Assembly (NCBI GenBank): GCA_023664185.1 | Contig: JAMPGA010000001.1 | Span: 557,856 to 621,855, forward strand | Reading direction: 5' to 3' | Length of the DNA stretch: 64,000 nt | DNA from: Muribaculaceae bacterium | Lineage (GTDB): Bacteria > Bacteroidota > Bacteroidia > Bacteroidales > Muribaculaceae | In this document: positions 8,151 to 16,047 of the stretch, piece by piece | Position numbering within the stretch: position 1 is the first letter of the stretch | Layout: the number at the start of each line of letters is the position of its first letter | Made by a program: the position numbers and the translations under genes | Notes under the pieces: model-generated | The model's database searches: none | Seen by the model: only the letters and a program-made list of their open reading frames with translations | What the model was told of the DNA's origin: nothing

Positions 8151-9183
8151 ACTCCACACTGTCAGCGCCGATGCCACGCTGCTTGACGCCCTGAGCCGAC
8201 TCAATTCGCTCCCCTCGGGCTCTTCGATGACCCTGGTGGCTGTAGATACAGACCATCGCGTGTGCGGCACTCTTACCGACGGCGACCTGCGTCGCGCCAT
8301 GCTGCGCGGCCTGCAGCTCACGGCCCCGGTGAGCCAGGCCATGCACCGCGAGTTCGGCCACATTGTGAGCCGCGAAGAGTGTGTGGAGAGCGTGCGCGAC
8401 ATGCGCCGTCGCGGCATACGCCTTATCCCCGTCACCGACAGCTCGCTGCGGCTTGTCGATATACTCGACACCCATCTCACCCACAATATACTCCCCCTCT
8501 CGGCCATACTCATGGCCGGAGGCAAGGGTGAACGCCTGCGCCCGCTGACCCTCACCACCCCCAAGCCCCTTCTGCCTGTGGGCGGACGCGCCATAATCGA
8601 CTACAACATTATGGCTCTGCACAGTGTGGGGGTCTACGATATAAGCGTCACGGTCAACTATATGGCCGACAAGCTCGAAGCCCACTTTGCCGGGACGGGA
8701 GTGAAAACAGTAGGTGAGCCCTTCCCCATGGGCACCCTGGGCTCGGCAGCTCTCTGCGACATCCCGGCTGAGGGAGACACCATAGTGATGAACGCCGACC
8801 TGCTCACCACAATATCGCTCGAGGAGTTCTACCTGCACCACAAAAATCAAGGGGCCGACATCACCATCGCCGCCATCCCCTACAACGTATCGGTGCCGTA
8901 TGCCATCCTCACCACCAACGGCTCGGAGGTGAAAGGACTCGAAGAGAAGCCCTCCTACTCCTACTATGCCAATGCCGGGATTTATATAATCTCCAACCGC
9001 CTGCTTCACACCCTTCCGGCCAACGAGCGCACCGATGCCACCGACTTTATCGATGTCGCCCTGTCCTCCGGGCGCAAGGTGAGCTTCTTCCCCATCTCCG
9101 GAACCTGGATAGACATAGGCTCGCCCACCGACTATAATCACGCCTGCGAGCTGATGGAACACTCGGGCCTCTTCAGACGTTGA
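8131..9183 (+). CDS. CBS-domain sugar-1-phosphate nucleotidyltransferase (PtmE-like)
   Basis: Fusion of a CBS-domain pair (about residues 8-115) with a sugar-nucleotidyltransferase domain whose NTP-binding loop GGKGERLRPLT is at residues 130-140, followed by TPKPLLPVGG. This architecture is that of PtmE, the glucosamine-1-phosphate guanylyltransferase that starts the GDP-sugar route to legionaminic acid in Campylobacter. Alternatives are other sugar-1-phosphate nucleotidyltransferases. Its position with NeuC/LegG-like and NeuA/LegF-like genes favours the PtmE role. The 350-residue length fits. A 42-base gap follows before obg. Confidence 0.83.
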   Translation: MDSKKLELHTVSADATLLDALSRLNSLPSGSSMTLVAVDTDHRVCGTLTDGDLRRAMLRGLQLTAPVSQAMHREFGHIVSREECVESVRDMRRRGIRLIPVTDSSLRLVDILDTHLTHNILPLSAILMAGGKGERLRPLTLTTPKPLLPVGGRAIIDYNIMALHSVGVYDISVTVNYMADKLEAHFAGTGVKTVGEPFPMGTLGSAALCDIPAEGDTIVMNADLLTTISLEEFYLHHKNQGADITIAAIPYNVSVPYAILTTNGSEVKGLEEKPSYSYYANAGIYIISNRLLHTLPANERTDATDFIDVALSSGRKVSFFPISGTWIDIGSPTDYNHACELMEHSGLFRR

Positions 9184-9225
9184 TAAAAGATACCTAAGGT
9201 CACACGAAACTCAAATATAATCATC

Positions 9226-10470
9226 ATGGCAGAATCCAATTTCATAGACTACGTAAAAGTTTTGTGCCGCTCAGGCAAAGGTGGCGCAGGCTCGCGCCAT
9301 TTTCACCGTGCCAAATATGTGCCGAAGGGTGGTCCCGACGGTGGCGACGGCGGACGTGGAGGCCACATCATACTGCGCGGCAACTCACATATGTGGACTC
9401 TGCTGCCGCTGCGCTACCGCCGCCATATCTTTGCCGGAAACGGCCAGAGCGGCAGCGGCGGACGCTCGTTTGGCAAGGACGGCGAGGATGTGATCGTCGA
9501 CGTTCCGTGTGGAACTGTGGTGTTTGACGCCGACACCGGCGAGTTTCTCTGCGAAGTCACCGCCGACGGCGAGGAGGTGAAGCTGCTCAAGGGTGGCCGC
9601 GGAGGCCTGGGCAACTGGCATTTCAAAAGCGCCACAAACCGCACTCCGCGCTATGCCCAGCCCGGCGAACCAGCCATTGAGAAAAGCATCATCATGGAGC
9701 TCAAGCTGCTGGCCGACGTGGGTCTGGTGGGATTCCCCAACGCGGGCAAATCCACACTGCTTTCGGCCATCTCGGCGGCTCGTCCCAAGATAGCCGACTA
9801 CCCCTTCACCACCATGGAGCCGCAACTCGGCATCGTGGAATATCGCGGTGGCCGCTCGTTTGTCATGGCCGATATCCCCGGCATCATCGAGGGCGCCAGC
9901 GAGGGAAAGGGTCTGGGACTGCGCTTCCTGCGCCACATCGAGCGAAATGCCGTGCTCCTGTTCATGGTACCCGCCGATGCCGACGACATCAGTGCACAGT
10001 ATGAGATTCTGGCTGCCGAGCTCGAGAAGTTCAATCCGCAGCTGGCCGACAAGCCCCGTGTGCTGGCCATATCGAAGAGCGATATGCTCGACGACGAACT
10101 GCGCGACGAGATAATACCCACACTCCCCGAAGGTATTCCCTATGTGTTCATCTCGGCCGTCACAGGCCAGGGTATAACCGAGCTGAAAGATATGCTCTGG
10201 AGCGAGATCACCGACGAGCGCAACAGCATTGAAGTCAACCCCATAACACACCGCCCGCTCGACGGACATCACCGTGTGCGCGAGGAGGACGAGTTTATAT
10301 TCCAGAACGTCCCCACCCCCGACGAGGACGAGGAGGAGGAATATGCCGACGACGAGTATGACTGGGACGAGGGCGACGATAGCCCCGAAGACCTCGACTG
10401 GGAGTATGGTGTGAACAATCCTGACGACTCCACCGCCCCCGGCGGCGACGACCCGGATGGCAGATCATAA
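9226..10470 (+). CDS. obg: GTPase Obg/CgtA
   Basis: Essential ribosome-associated GTPase involved in 50S assembly and stress responses. The 414-residue protein has the glycine-rich Obg fold at residues 1-158 ([13 protein letters not shown] near 34-46), then the G domain with G1 GFPNAGKS at 169-176, G3 DIPG at 216-219 and G4 SKSD. The C-terminus is an acidic tail rich in Asp and Glu ([19 protein letters not shown]). The highly acidic tail is common in Obg proteins. The gene overlaps yraN by 14 bases. Confidence 0.97.
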   Translation: MAESNFIDYVKVLCRSGKGGAGSRHFHRAKYVPKGGPDGGDGGRGGHIILRGNSHMWTLLPLRYRRHIFAGNGQSGSGGRSFGKDGEDVIVDVPCGTVVFDADTGEFLCEVTADGEEVKLLKGGRGGLGNWHFKSATNRTPRYAQPGEPAIEKSIIMELKLLADVGLVGFPNAGKSTLLSAISAARPKIADYPFTTMEPQLGIVEYRGGRSFVMADIPGIIEGASEGKGLGLRFLRHIERNAVLLFMVPADADDISAQYEILAAELEKFNPQLADKPRVLAISKSDMLDDELRDEIIPTLPEGIPYVFISAVTGQGITELKDMLWSEITDERNSIEVNPITHRPLDGHHRVREEDEFIFQNVPTPDEDEEEEYADDEYDWDEGDDSPEDLDWEYGVNNPDDSTAPGGDDPDGRS

Positions 10471-10834
10471 CGAGCTCGGCGCGTGGGGCGAGAGCGTGGC
10501 TCGCGAATATCTCATAGCCAAGGGCTATGCCATAGCCGCAGAAAATGTAAAGGCAGCGGGTGTGGAGATCGACCTGATAGCCACACACGCCGACCGTATC
10601 TGCTTTGTGGAGGTAAAGACGCGCCGCGACGACTTCATAGACCCTCTCGAAGCCATCGACCAGCGCAAACGAGCACGCCTGGTCAAGGTCGCCGACAGCT
10701 GGATGCGCCAGTATGAAAACCTGCCGCTCGACCCGCAATTCGACATTATAATCATAATAGGTGTCCCCGGCTCCTACACTCTCGAGCATATCCCCGATGC
10801 CTTCTACCCCGGCCTAACAAACTATAGGGGGTAA
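10457..10834 (+). CDS. YraN/UPF0102 nuclease-like protein
   Basis: Small protein (125 residues) of the YraN family, which has an endonuclease-like fold related to Holliday-junction resolvases. The family pattern is visible: [17 protein letters not shown] near residues 8-24, then the putative catalytic GVEIDLIA and FVEVKTR stretches at about 35-58 that hold the Asp, Glu and Lys of a PD-(D/E)XK site. The cellular role of the family is unclear. It is the last gene of the pdxJ run and faces the glycosyltransferase gene, with 15 bases between their stops. Confidence 0.9.
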   Translation: MADHNELGAWGESVAREYLIAKGYAIAAENVKAAGVEIDLIATHADRICFVEVKTRRDDFIDPLEAIDQRKRARLVKVADSWMRQYENLPLDPQFDIIIIIGVPGSYTLEHIPDAFYPGLTNYRG

Positions 10835-10849
10835 CAATTACCAGACGGA

Positions 10850-11965
10850 CTATCCGATAAAATCGCTGACGCGGGATATTACGGCGTCGACGTCAAACTG
10901 GCGGGCGGCCCGGTGTGTCTGTGCGCGCAGCTGGCTGAGCAGGTCGGGGCTGTCCATCACTGAGGCAAGCGCTGCAGCTATCTCCTCGGCACTGTGGCCG
11001 GTGAGGATGCCTCCACCGTGTGCGAGCATGTCGGTTACTCCGTTGACGGCGGTCGATACTACAGGTGTTCCCACCACCAAGGCCTCGGCCACCACCATGC
11101 CAAACCCCTCGGCTTCCGAGGTGAGGCAGAACAGATGGGAGCGCTTGATGCGGGCATAGGGATTACTGACAAAGCCCTTGAATTCAACCATATCCGTCAG
11201 TCCGGCCTGAGCCACCTGCTCCTTGAGCTGCTGTTCCAACGGCCCTAAGCCATATATTTCAATCCTGAAATCGTAGCCACGCCGTTTCAGCAACTCGGCG
11301 GCCCGTACAAGGCGATCCTGACGTTTCTGTTTCACCAGTCGCCCCATGTTTACTATGGTGAAAACATCGGGCCTTTCCTCCTCATCACTCCCGGCAGTCT
11401 GAGCCGTGATTGATGCGGAGTCTACGGGATTGAGCAGCACATGCAGCGATGCGTCGGTGGGAAACATACGGGAGAATATCTCGCGGTTGCCCTCCGAGAC
11501 AAATGCTATGCGGTCCACCCGCGCATAAAAGCGAGCCTCGTCAGCCGGGGTGAACCACATATCATACCATCGGGCATCCTGCAGATTGTTGTGGACCCAC
11601 GTCACATTTGTCTGGGCCAGATCCATGAGTTGGGAATGGAGCTTGGCCGTCGGACCTTCCATAAACGATACCGCAACGTCGAAGTGCTCACCCCCCAACA
11701 GCCTTCGGGCCCTGGCCTCGCGATAGCGGTTGCGCAGAGGTGCGAAATGATTTATGAGCCTCGTGGCCGGAGCGGCGTGATGGCCGAAGATACCCAACAC
11801 CTTAATATCGGCAGGGAGCGACTCCATGAACACACCTTCGGCATAGATGAGCAGGAGGGTGATGTCATAGCGCTCCCTATCGAGCCTGCCGAGGATGGTG
11901 GAGAGCACGCGCTCGGCCCCGCCCCCCGACATGGATTCGTGTATTATAAGGAGTTTCTTTCTCAT
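10850..11965 (-). CDS. glycosyltransferase family 4
   Basis: GT-B fold glycosyltransferase of about 371 residues. The N-terminus ESMSGGGAERVLSTIL is the typical acceptor-side start of GT4 enzymes. The C-terminal half has the donor-binding pattern GRLVKQKRQDRLVRAAELL, then FCLTSEAEGFGMVVAEAL with the conserved EX7E glutamates. The ATG at 11965 is preferred over the GTG six bases earlier. It is the last gene of a three-gene minus-strand group with a pyruvyltransferase and UpxY, so it probably builds a surface polysaccharide. The donor and acceptor sugars cannot be told. Confidence 0.9.
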   Translation of the reverse strand: MRKKLLIIHESMSGGGAERVLSTILGRLDRERYDITLLLIYAEGVFMESLPADIKVLGIFGHHAAPATRLINHFAPLRNRYREARARRLLGGEHFDVAVSFMEGPTAKLHSQLMDLAQTNVTWVHNNLQDARWYDMWFTPADEARFYARVDRIAFVSEGNREIFSRMFPTDASLHVLLNPVDSASITAQTAGSDEEERPDVFTIVNMGRLVKQKRQDRLVRAAELLKRRGYDFRIEIYGLGPLEQQLKEQVAQAGLTDMVEFKGFVSNPYARIKRSHLFCLTSEAEGFGMVVAEALVVGTPVVSTAVNGVTDMLAHGGGILTGHSAEEIAAALASVMDSPDLLSQLRAQTHRAARQFDVDAVISRVSDFIG

Positions 11966-12006
11966 CGGCACACAGGATTTATAGTACCGACAAAGTTACG
12001 AAAAAG

Positions 12007-13065
12007 TCAGGATACTATCTTCATCACGCCCGACAATTCGGAGAGCAGGAAGTTGGCCGAGTCGTCGATATGGTCCTGAAGCACTGAAGCCTTCTGGCCA
12101 CACAGATCCAGCAGACGCATATTGGAGATATCGGCCCTCATCACCAGATTCATGCTGCGGCCAAAGAGCTTGGAGAAAGCCAGAGCGTGATATGAGTTTG
12201 ACCACACATCCTTAGTGCCCAGCATCAGCGCCAGGAATTCGATGGGGCCGCAGGGTGCTATGTGCCATCCGCAGCGCATGGTGCATCCCTCTATCTTCAC
12301 TATGGGGCGGTGCATCTCGGCGGCATCGTCGTGGGCACGGTTGTGGAGCAGCGGCGAGCCCTCCACATCGTAGAGCAGCACATATTTCGAGGGGAGCCAC
12401 GAGGGGAGCTGGGCTTTCGAAGCCAGATCGCGCCACGACTGCTCGGAGCGCAGGAACACAGGGTCGCACACATGCGAACCCTCTATGCCCATCTGCTGCA
12501 GATTTTTAAGCCCCGAGACCTCGCGCACGGTGACGCGGTCGAGCCTCGAGATGAGCTTTTTCAGTTTTGCCTCGCTCCCCTGGGGCAGAATGGCCGATGT
12601 GAAGCTTGGGGCATACGAGATGCGTCGGGCACTCTCGGGGCCGAAATGCAGATAGAAGGCCGGATCACACCCCATGTCGTAGCGCGGATTCCATATCTGG
12701 CAGCTGCCGGTGATGAGCAGCTGGGCATCCAGAGAGGCCTCACGGAGCTGGTCGAGAGAGTGGTAAGTGGTCGACGTCAGTGGCAGATAAGTGTGTATAA
12801 ACTGATCTGATAGTACTTTGTGCTGCCTGAACAGCAGTCGCTGGGGCAGAGTGACCAACACATGGAGCTGGCGCAGCAGAGGATAGTCCCACCCGGCTTT
12901 CTTGACCGCATCAAAGCGGAATGGCCGTGTGATATAGTCAGGCTTGTAATCAATTACCTTGACGTCATGGCCGGCATCGCTTATAAAACTCGCCAGGGCA
13001 TAGGCCTGGAGCGACGCGCCGAAGTTGTACACGTCATGACATGTGATGATTGCGACTTGACACAT
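12007..13065 (-). CDS. polysaccharide pyruvyl transferase family protein
   Basis: Protein of the polysaccharide pyruvyltransferase family (352 residues), which adds ketal-linked pyruvate from phosphoenolpyruvate to exopolysaccharide or capsule sugars. The start IITCHDVYNFGASLQAYAL is the characteristic N-terminus of this family. The central part has LITGSCQIWNPRYD, where the usual GSDQIWN reads GSCQIWN. The gene lies between UpxY and a GT4 gene in the same direction. No flippase, polymerase or initiating transferase is nearby, so the polysaccharide may be completed by genes elsewhere. Confidence 0.85.
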   Translation of the reverse strand: MCQVAIITCHDVYNFGASLQAYALASFISDAGHDVKVIDYKPDYITRPFRFDAVKKAGWDYPLLRQLHVLVTLPQRLLFRQHKVLSDQFIHTYLPLTSTTYHSLDQLREASLDAQLLITGSCQIWNPRYDMGCDPAFYLHFGPESARRISYAPSFTSAILPQGSEAKLKKLISRLDRVTVREVSGLKNLQQMGIEGSHVCDPVFLRSEQSWRDLASKAQLPSWLPSKYVLLYDVEGSPLLHNRAHDDAAEMHRPIVKIEGCTMRCGWHIAPCGPIEFLALMLGTKDVWSNSYHALAFSKLFGRSMNLVMRADISNMRLLDLCGQKASVLQDHIDDSANFLLSELSGVMKIVS

Positions 13066-13170
13066 TTTTGCTGGGTTGGTTGTAAAATAATAGTAAATGT
13101 GGTTGCTCTGTGGAAAGCAAAATTTAGTCTATGTAATAACGTTGCAAGTGTCCGAAATGTTCAGCTGAAC

Positions 13171-13743
13171 TCAGCACCCTAACGGATTTTTTTCGACAGG
13201 CTCCAGCAGCGCGGCCGGTATATAACCTGTGGCTACGGCGCAAAGCCCCTGGATAGAGACTATGAGGCGACGGTTATTGCGGATGCGGACTATGTGCCCC
13301 TCGGCGCCCTTGAACGGACCTGCAGTGACACGCACCCTGTCGCCGGCGTGATAGCGTGGACTGTCGGCTCCGAGATACTCCACACCTTCGTGGCCGGCCG
13401 AGGTGACAAACTTAAACAGCTCCATCTCGCCGTCGGGAATGGGAGCCGGTTCGGACCCAGCGGGAGTGTGGCGCGTGTAGACAAGAGCCCTTCCCTCCAC
13501 CTGGTGCTGGAGGCCGGCGGCTCTGTCGGGAACCATACGCACAAACAGCAGCGACGCCACCATGGGACGCACCACTTTCTGCCTGTGTCCTCCCTGCTCC
13601 ACTATCTCAGTCTTCAGGGGAAAATAGCTGTCGGCTACATAGGGCTCAAGTTCATCCCTTAGAGGTATCACCTTATTATAAAACACCTTGAGGGCATACC
13701 ATCGGGGCGTTTCGGAAGATGTGTGTATTGAGTCAGATGACAT
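13171..13743 (-). CDS. UpxY-family NusG-like transcription antiterminator
   Basis: NusG paralogue of the UpxY type, known in Bacteroides to prevent premature termination in the leader of its own capsular polysaccharide operon. The ATG at 13743 gives 190 residues starting MSSDSIHTSSETPRWYALK. A longer reading would run back into a transcription terminator and is rejected. The NGN domain (about 14-105) starts RWYALKVFYNK. The KOW motif GDRVRVTAGPFKGAEGH is near residues 135-155. Only a pyruvyltransferase and a glycosyltransferase follow, unusually few for an UpxY locus. It has its own promoter just after the upstream terminator. Confidence 0.87.
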   Translation of the reverse strand: MSSDSIHTSSETPRWYALKVFYNKVIPLRDELEPYVADSYFPLKTEIVEQGGHRQKVVRPMVASLLFVRMVPDRAAGLQHQVEGRALVYTRHTPAGSEPAPIPDGEMELFKFVTSAGHEGVEYLGADSPRYHAGDRVRVTAGPFKGAEGHIVRIRNNRRLIVSIQGLCAVATGYIPAALLEPVEKNPLGC

Positions 13744-13753
13744 ATCGGAGAGG

Positions 13754-13761
13754 CAAAGATA
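13754..13761 (-). promoter_or_regulatory. -7 element for the UpxY gene
   Basis: On the minus strand TATCTTTG matches TAnnTTTG and lies 11 bases before the chosen UpxY start. The upstream -33 position falls inside the palindromic terminator, and no clear TTG is seen there. The short distance implies a very short leader. Confidence 0.4.
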
Positions 13762-13763
13762 CA

Positions 13764-13791
13764 AAAAAAGCGGTAATATTACCGCTTTTTT
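13764..13791 (-). terminator. perfect palindromic intrinsic terminator after the MetE-like gene
   Basis: A perfect inverted repeat with core GCGGTAATATTACCGC, flanked by A and T runs, lies about 30 bases after the stop of the MetE-like gene. On the minus strand it ends in a T run, and by symmetry it could also act on the plus strand. It separates the MetE-like unit from UpxY. Confidence 0.85.
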
Positions 13792-13821
13792 GTTGAAAAA
13801 TTGATTTTTAACGTCCAATCC

Positions 13822-14952
13822 TCAGTTCTCAACGAAGCCGCCTACCATATCGGCGGCTTCGTTGAGGAGGTCGATCTTGGCCCACTGGGTTTCGTAGTTG
13901 AGGCCCTGGAGCTCGCGGTTTTTCACCTTGAAGCCGCAGGTGGGGGAAATGGATATCCATTCGGGGCTCACATATCTCTGTGCCACACGGATGGCGCGAA
14001 CCACATCGTCGACATTCTCCAGACCGGAGCGGCTGCCGTCCACCAGACCCAATATGACTCGGCGCTGTGCAGGGAATTCTTCGAGACACTCCAGCTGCTC
14101 GGGCAAGTTGATATCGAAGGGGAGCAGGAAGGCGTCGGCATTGATCTCGTGGAACATGCGGCGCAGGTGAGTCTGCTCGTCGGCGTTGCCCCAGCGGGGT
14201 ATGCGGGTCTCGTCGGCGGCGATGGAGAGGGTCACTTCGAGGTCGGACGGACGTCCATCTATCGAAGAGTTGATCAAGTGGACAAGGGTGTCGGTGATTT
14301 CATCAGGGTTCAGGCCTCCCAGCAGCAGAGTGCGCTGGAAGTCGGTGTCGCACAGGCGTCCCCACACAGAGCTGTCGAGCTGTATGTGTCGACATCCCAG
14401 AGCATAAAGCTTGTCGATGGTGAGACGGTAGGCGTTGATGATGTCGTCGAGCAACGTTTCGGGCGACTCATATACCTTCGAGAGATCTCCACTGCCCAGC
14501 ATGAGCATGCGCATATACAGCTCTCCGGGCGAAGGGATGGTCTGACGCACTTCTGCGCGGCCATCGGCCAGCTGCTTTAGGTGTGTGAACTTGTCGAAGA
14601 AGGGGTGCTCGTCGTTGTAGGCCAAACGTCCCTCAAACTTCAGCAGCCCTTGGCGCACGGGCTCGTCCTGCCATATGCGGCCTGTGTCTATGCGGTCGCG
14701 CTCCACTCCGAGAAGGCCTTCCCAGAAATCACGGTCCCACGACTTGCGGCGCATTTCGCCGTCGGTCACTATTTCCAGGCCTGAGGCAATCTCGCGGTCT
14801 ATCAATGAGTCGATCACCTTATCCTCCACTGCATGGAGGTCATCAGCGGCAATCTGCCCTGCCTTACACTGTGCAATGGATGTCTCAAGCTCCTCGGGAG
14901 CCAGAAAACTGCCCACTATCTCAACGCGAGGGCGTAATGTTTTATTTGTCAT
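13822..14952 (-). CDS. MetE C-terminal-like (cobalamin-independent methionine synthase family) protein
   Basis: TIM-barrel protein of about 376 residues related to the C-terminal domain of cobalamin-independent methionine synthase and to the short YxjG-type proteins. The start RPRVEIVGSFLAPEEL and EIVTDGEMRRKSWDRDFW are typical. By remembered alignment, the usual zinc ligands His-X-Cys (HVCRGN) correspond here to LSIAAD, and the zinc glutamate corresponds to Pro in FLLPFD. Only the last cysteine (SPTCGF) is kept. The catalytic metal site may therefore be lost and methyl transfer is doubtful. The ATG at 14952 is preferred to a TTG three codons earlier. It has its own promoter and a strong terminator, so it is a single-gene unit. 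Confidence 0.8.
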   Translation of the reverse strand: MTNKTLRPRVEIVGSFLAPEELETSIAQCKAGQIAADDLHAVEDKVIDSLIDREIASGLEIVTDGEMRRKSWDRDFWEGLLGVERDRIDTGRIWQDEPVRQGLLKFEGRLAYNDEHPFFDKFTHLKQLADGRAEVRQTIPSPGELYMRMLMLGSGDLSKVYESPETLLDDIINAYRLTIDKLYALGCRHIQLDSSVWGRLCDTDFQRTLLLGGLNPDEITDTLVHLINSSIDGRPSDLEVTLSIAADETRIPRWGNADEQTHLRRMFHEINADAFLLPFDINLPEQLECLEEFPAQRRVILGLVDGSRSGLENVDDVVRAIRVAQRYVSPEWISISPTCGFKVKNRELQGLNYETQWAKIDLLNEAADMVGGFVEN

Positions 14953-14992
14953 AGTTTGCAAGTAATGTTATAATCACTTTTTCCGCGCGCTG

Positions 14993-15022
14993 CAAAGTTA
15001 CGAATAATAATCCACTTATCAA
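14993..15022 (-). promoter_or_regulatory. promoter of the MetE-like gene
   Basis: On the minus strand TTG at 15020-15022 and TAACTTTG at 14993-15000 are 19 bases apart, a full match to the Bacteroidetes promoter pattern. The -33 element sits next to the stop codon of the preceding 171-residue gene. Confidence 0.7.
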
Positions 15023-15534
15023 AATCTTACAAAGGGATGAAAGTCAGCGTCTGCGGTGGTGAGGGCGGCGGTGACTGCCTTAAGGGCTTCCTTTGCCTGT
15101 GCCTCAAACCTACTCGCCATAGCCAGCCCGGCATCCTCGGCAATGGCGGTGACGAGTCTCGACAGAGCCGTCATGGCCACAGTTTGCTCCAGGGCGCGCC
15201 TCACACTCCAGGCGCCGTCGGGCGGAAGGCCGGAGGGTAGGTTGAGCTCCACCTTCATAATGTCGTCGGCCACGGGGCCGGAGGCGGGTGTGGAGCCCTG
15301 GCCGGGAGAGGTTGGGGTCTCGTTGTCGAGCGTGAAGCCGGTGGAATATGGCAGCAGCTTCAACACGGTTTCGGCAAAAGCCTGGCGCACCATATTCACC
15401 AGTATGCCGCGGCGCTGAGAGTCGAGCACCGGAGAGAGCGCCCGGCGTTCGTCGGGCTGGCAGGTGAGGGTGTGGAATGCCGCCAGAGAGCGGACTGTAT
15501 CGGTGATAACCGTATTTGACAGGGCAAAAATCAT
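15019..15534 (-). CDS. uncharacterised protein next to the portal-like gene
   Basis: A 171-residue protein of no family I can name. It lacks a signal peptide and membrane helices and is largely helical at both ends, with an alanine-rich C-terminal helix (AMASRFEAQAKEALKAVTAA). A Pro/Gly/Thr-rich linker lies near residues 75-90 (TPTSPGQGSTPASGPV). It is the last of four minus-strand genes that include a portal-like protein, so a head-tail connector or other virion-derived role is possible, but this is inference from position only. It starts 29 bases after the 126-residue gene. Confidence 0.6.
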   Translation of the reverse strand: MIFALSNTVITDTVRSLAAFHTLTCQPDERRALSPVLDSQRRGILVNMVRQAFAETVLKLLPYSTGFTLDNETPTSPGQGSTPASGPVADDIMKVELNLPSGLPPDGAWSVRRALEQTVAMTALSRLVTAIAEDAGLAMASRFEAQAKEALKAVTAALTTADADFHPFVRF

Positions 15535-15563
15535 AGCGAAATTTCGAGTGTTTATTTGAGTGT

Positions 15564-15944
15564 CTATCTTAGCCGCTCGGCCAACGAAAGGGCCGTGGCA
15601 GGCGATATAAAGAACTGCGAGGCGGTGGCCGAGGCAAGCACATGCCCCAAGGCGCGGGGCAGAGTGTAGGCGGGATTGCGCTCCATGAGGCGGTTGATCT
15701 TCGAGTTGATCTCCTCATACATCTCCAGGCGGCGGTCGCGGCGCATGGGCATACGGCCGTGTCTGAGCACCCGTATCACCCTCAAGGCGTATTCATACGA
15801 GCAGTAGTAGCAGGGTGCGGGACTCAGTGCGGCGCGGTGGGCTATGTCGCGGCGCGATATGGCCACGCCGGCGGGGGTCTCGGCCATGAGCTGGCGACAA
15901 CGGGCTATGAAATGACGGTTTCTGGTTTCGACAAGGTTGAGCAT
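15564..15944 (-). CDS. uncharacterised basic protein, phage-like cluster
   Basis: A 126-residue, arginine-rich, probably cytoplasmic protein of unknown function. An N-terminal half with SRRDIAHRAALSP could form a helix-turn-helix. It is followed by PCYYCSYEYALRVIRVLRHG, with a CxxC-like Cys pair, and a C-terminal FFISPATALSLAERL stretch. The composition suggests nucleic-acid binding, and a terminase-small-subunit-like role is one possibility given the portal-like gene 103 bases upstream, but no signature proves it. It has its own -7 element. Confidence 0.6.
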   Translation of the reverse strand: MLNLVETRNRHFIARCRQLMAETPAGVAISRRDIAHRAALSPAPCYYCSYEYALRVIRVLRHGRMPMRRDRRLEMYEEINSKINRLMERNPAYTLPRALGHVLASATASQFFISPATALSLAERLR

Positions 15945-15993
15945 TGATAGAATAATTTTGAAATGTTGTATAGTGTGGTCATTTTTACATTGG

Positions 15994-16001
15994 CAAAATT
16001 A
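15994..16001 (-). promoter_or_regulatory. -7 element before the 126-residue gene
   Basis: TAATTTTG on the minus strand, about 50 bases before the start of the 126-residue gene, matches TAnnTTTG. No clear -33 TTG was found. It suggests that the second half of the phage-like cluster can be transcribed separately from the portal-like gene. Confidence 0.45.
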
Positions 16002-16047
16002 CCACAATATCCGGGCCGCATGGGCGCACGCCAGTGTTAAATTGTGT

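Noticed and set aside
13744..13818. Longer UpxY start
   Set aside because: The extra 25 residues would be translated from a palindromic terminator and T-rich DNA.
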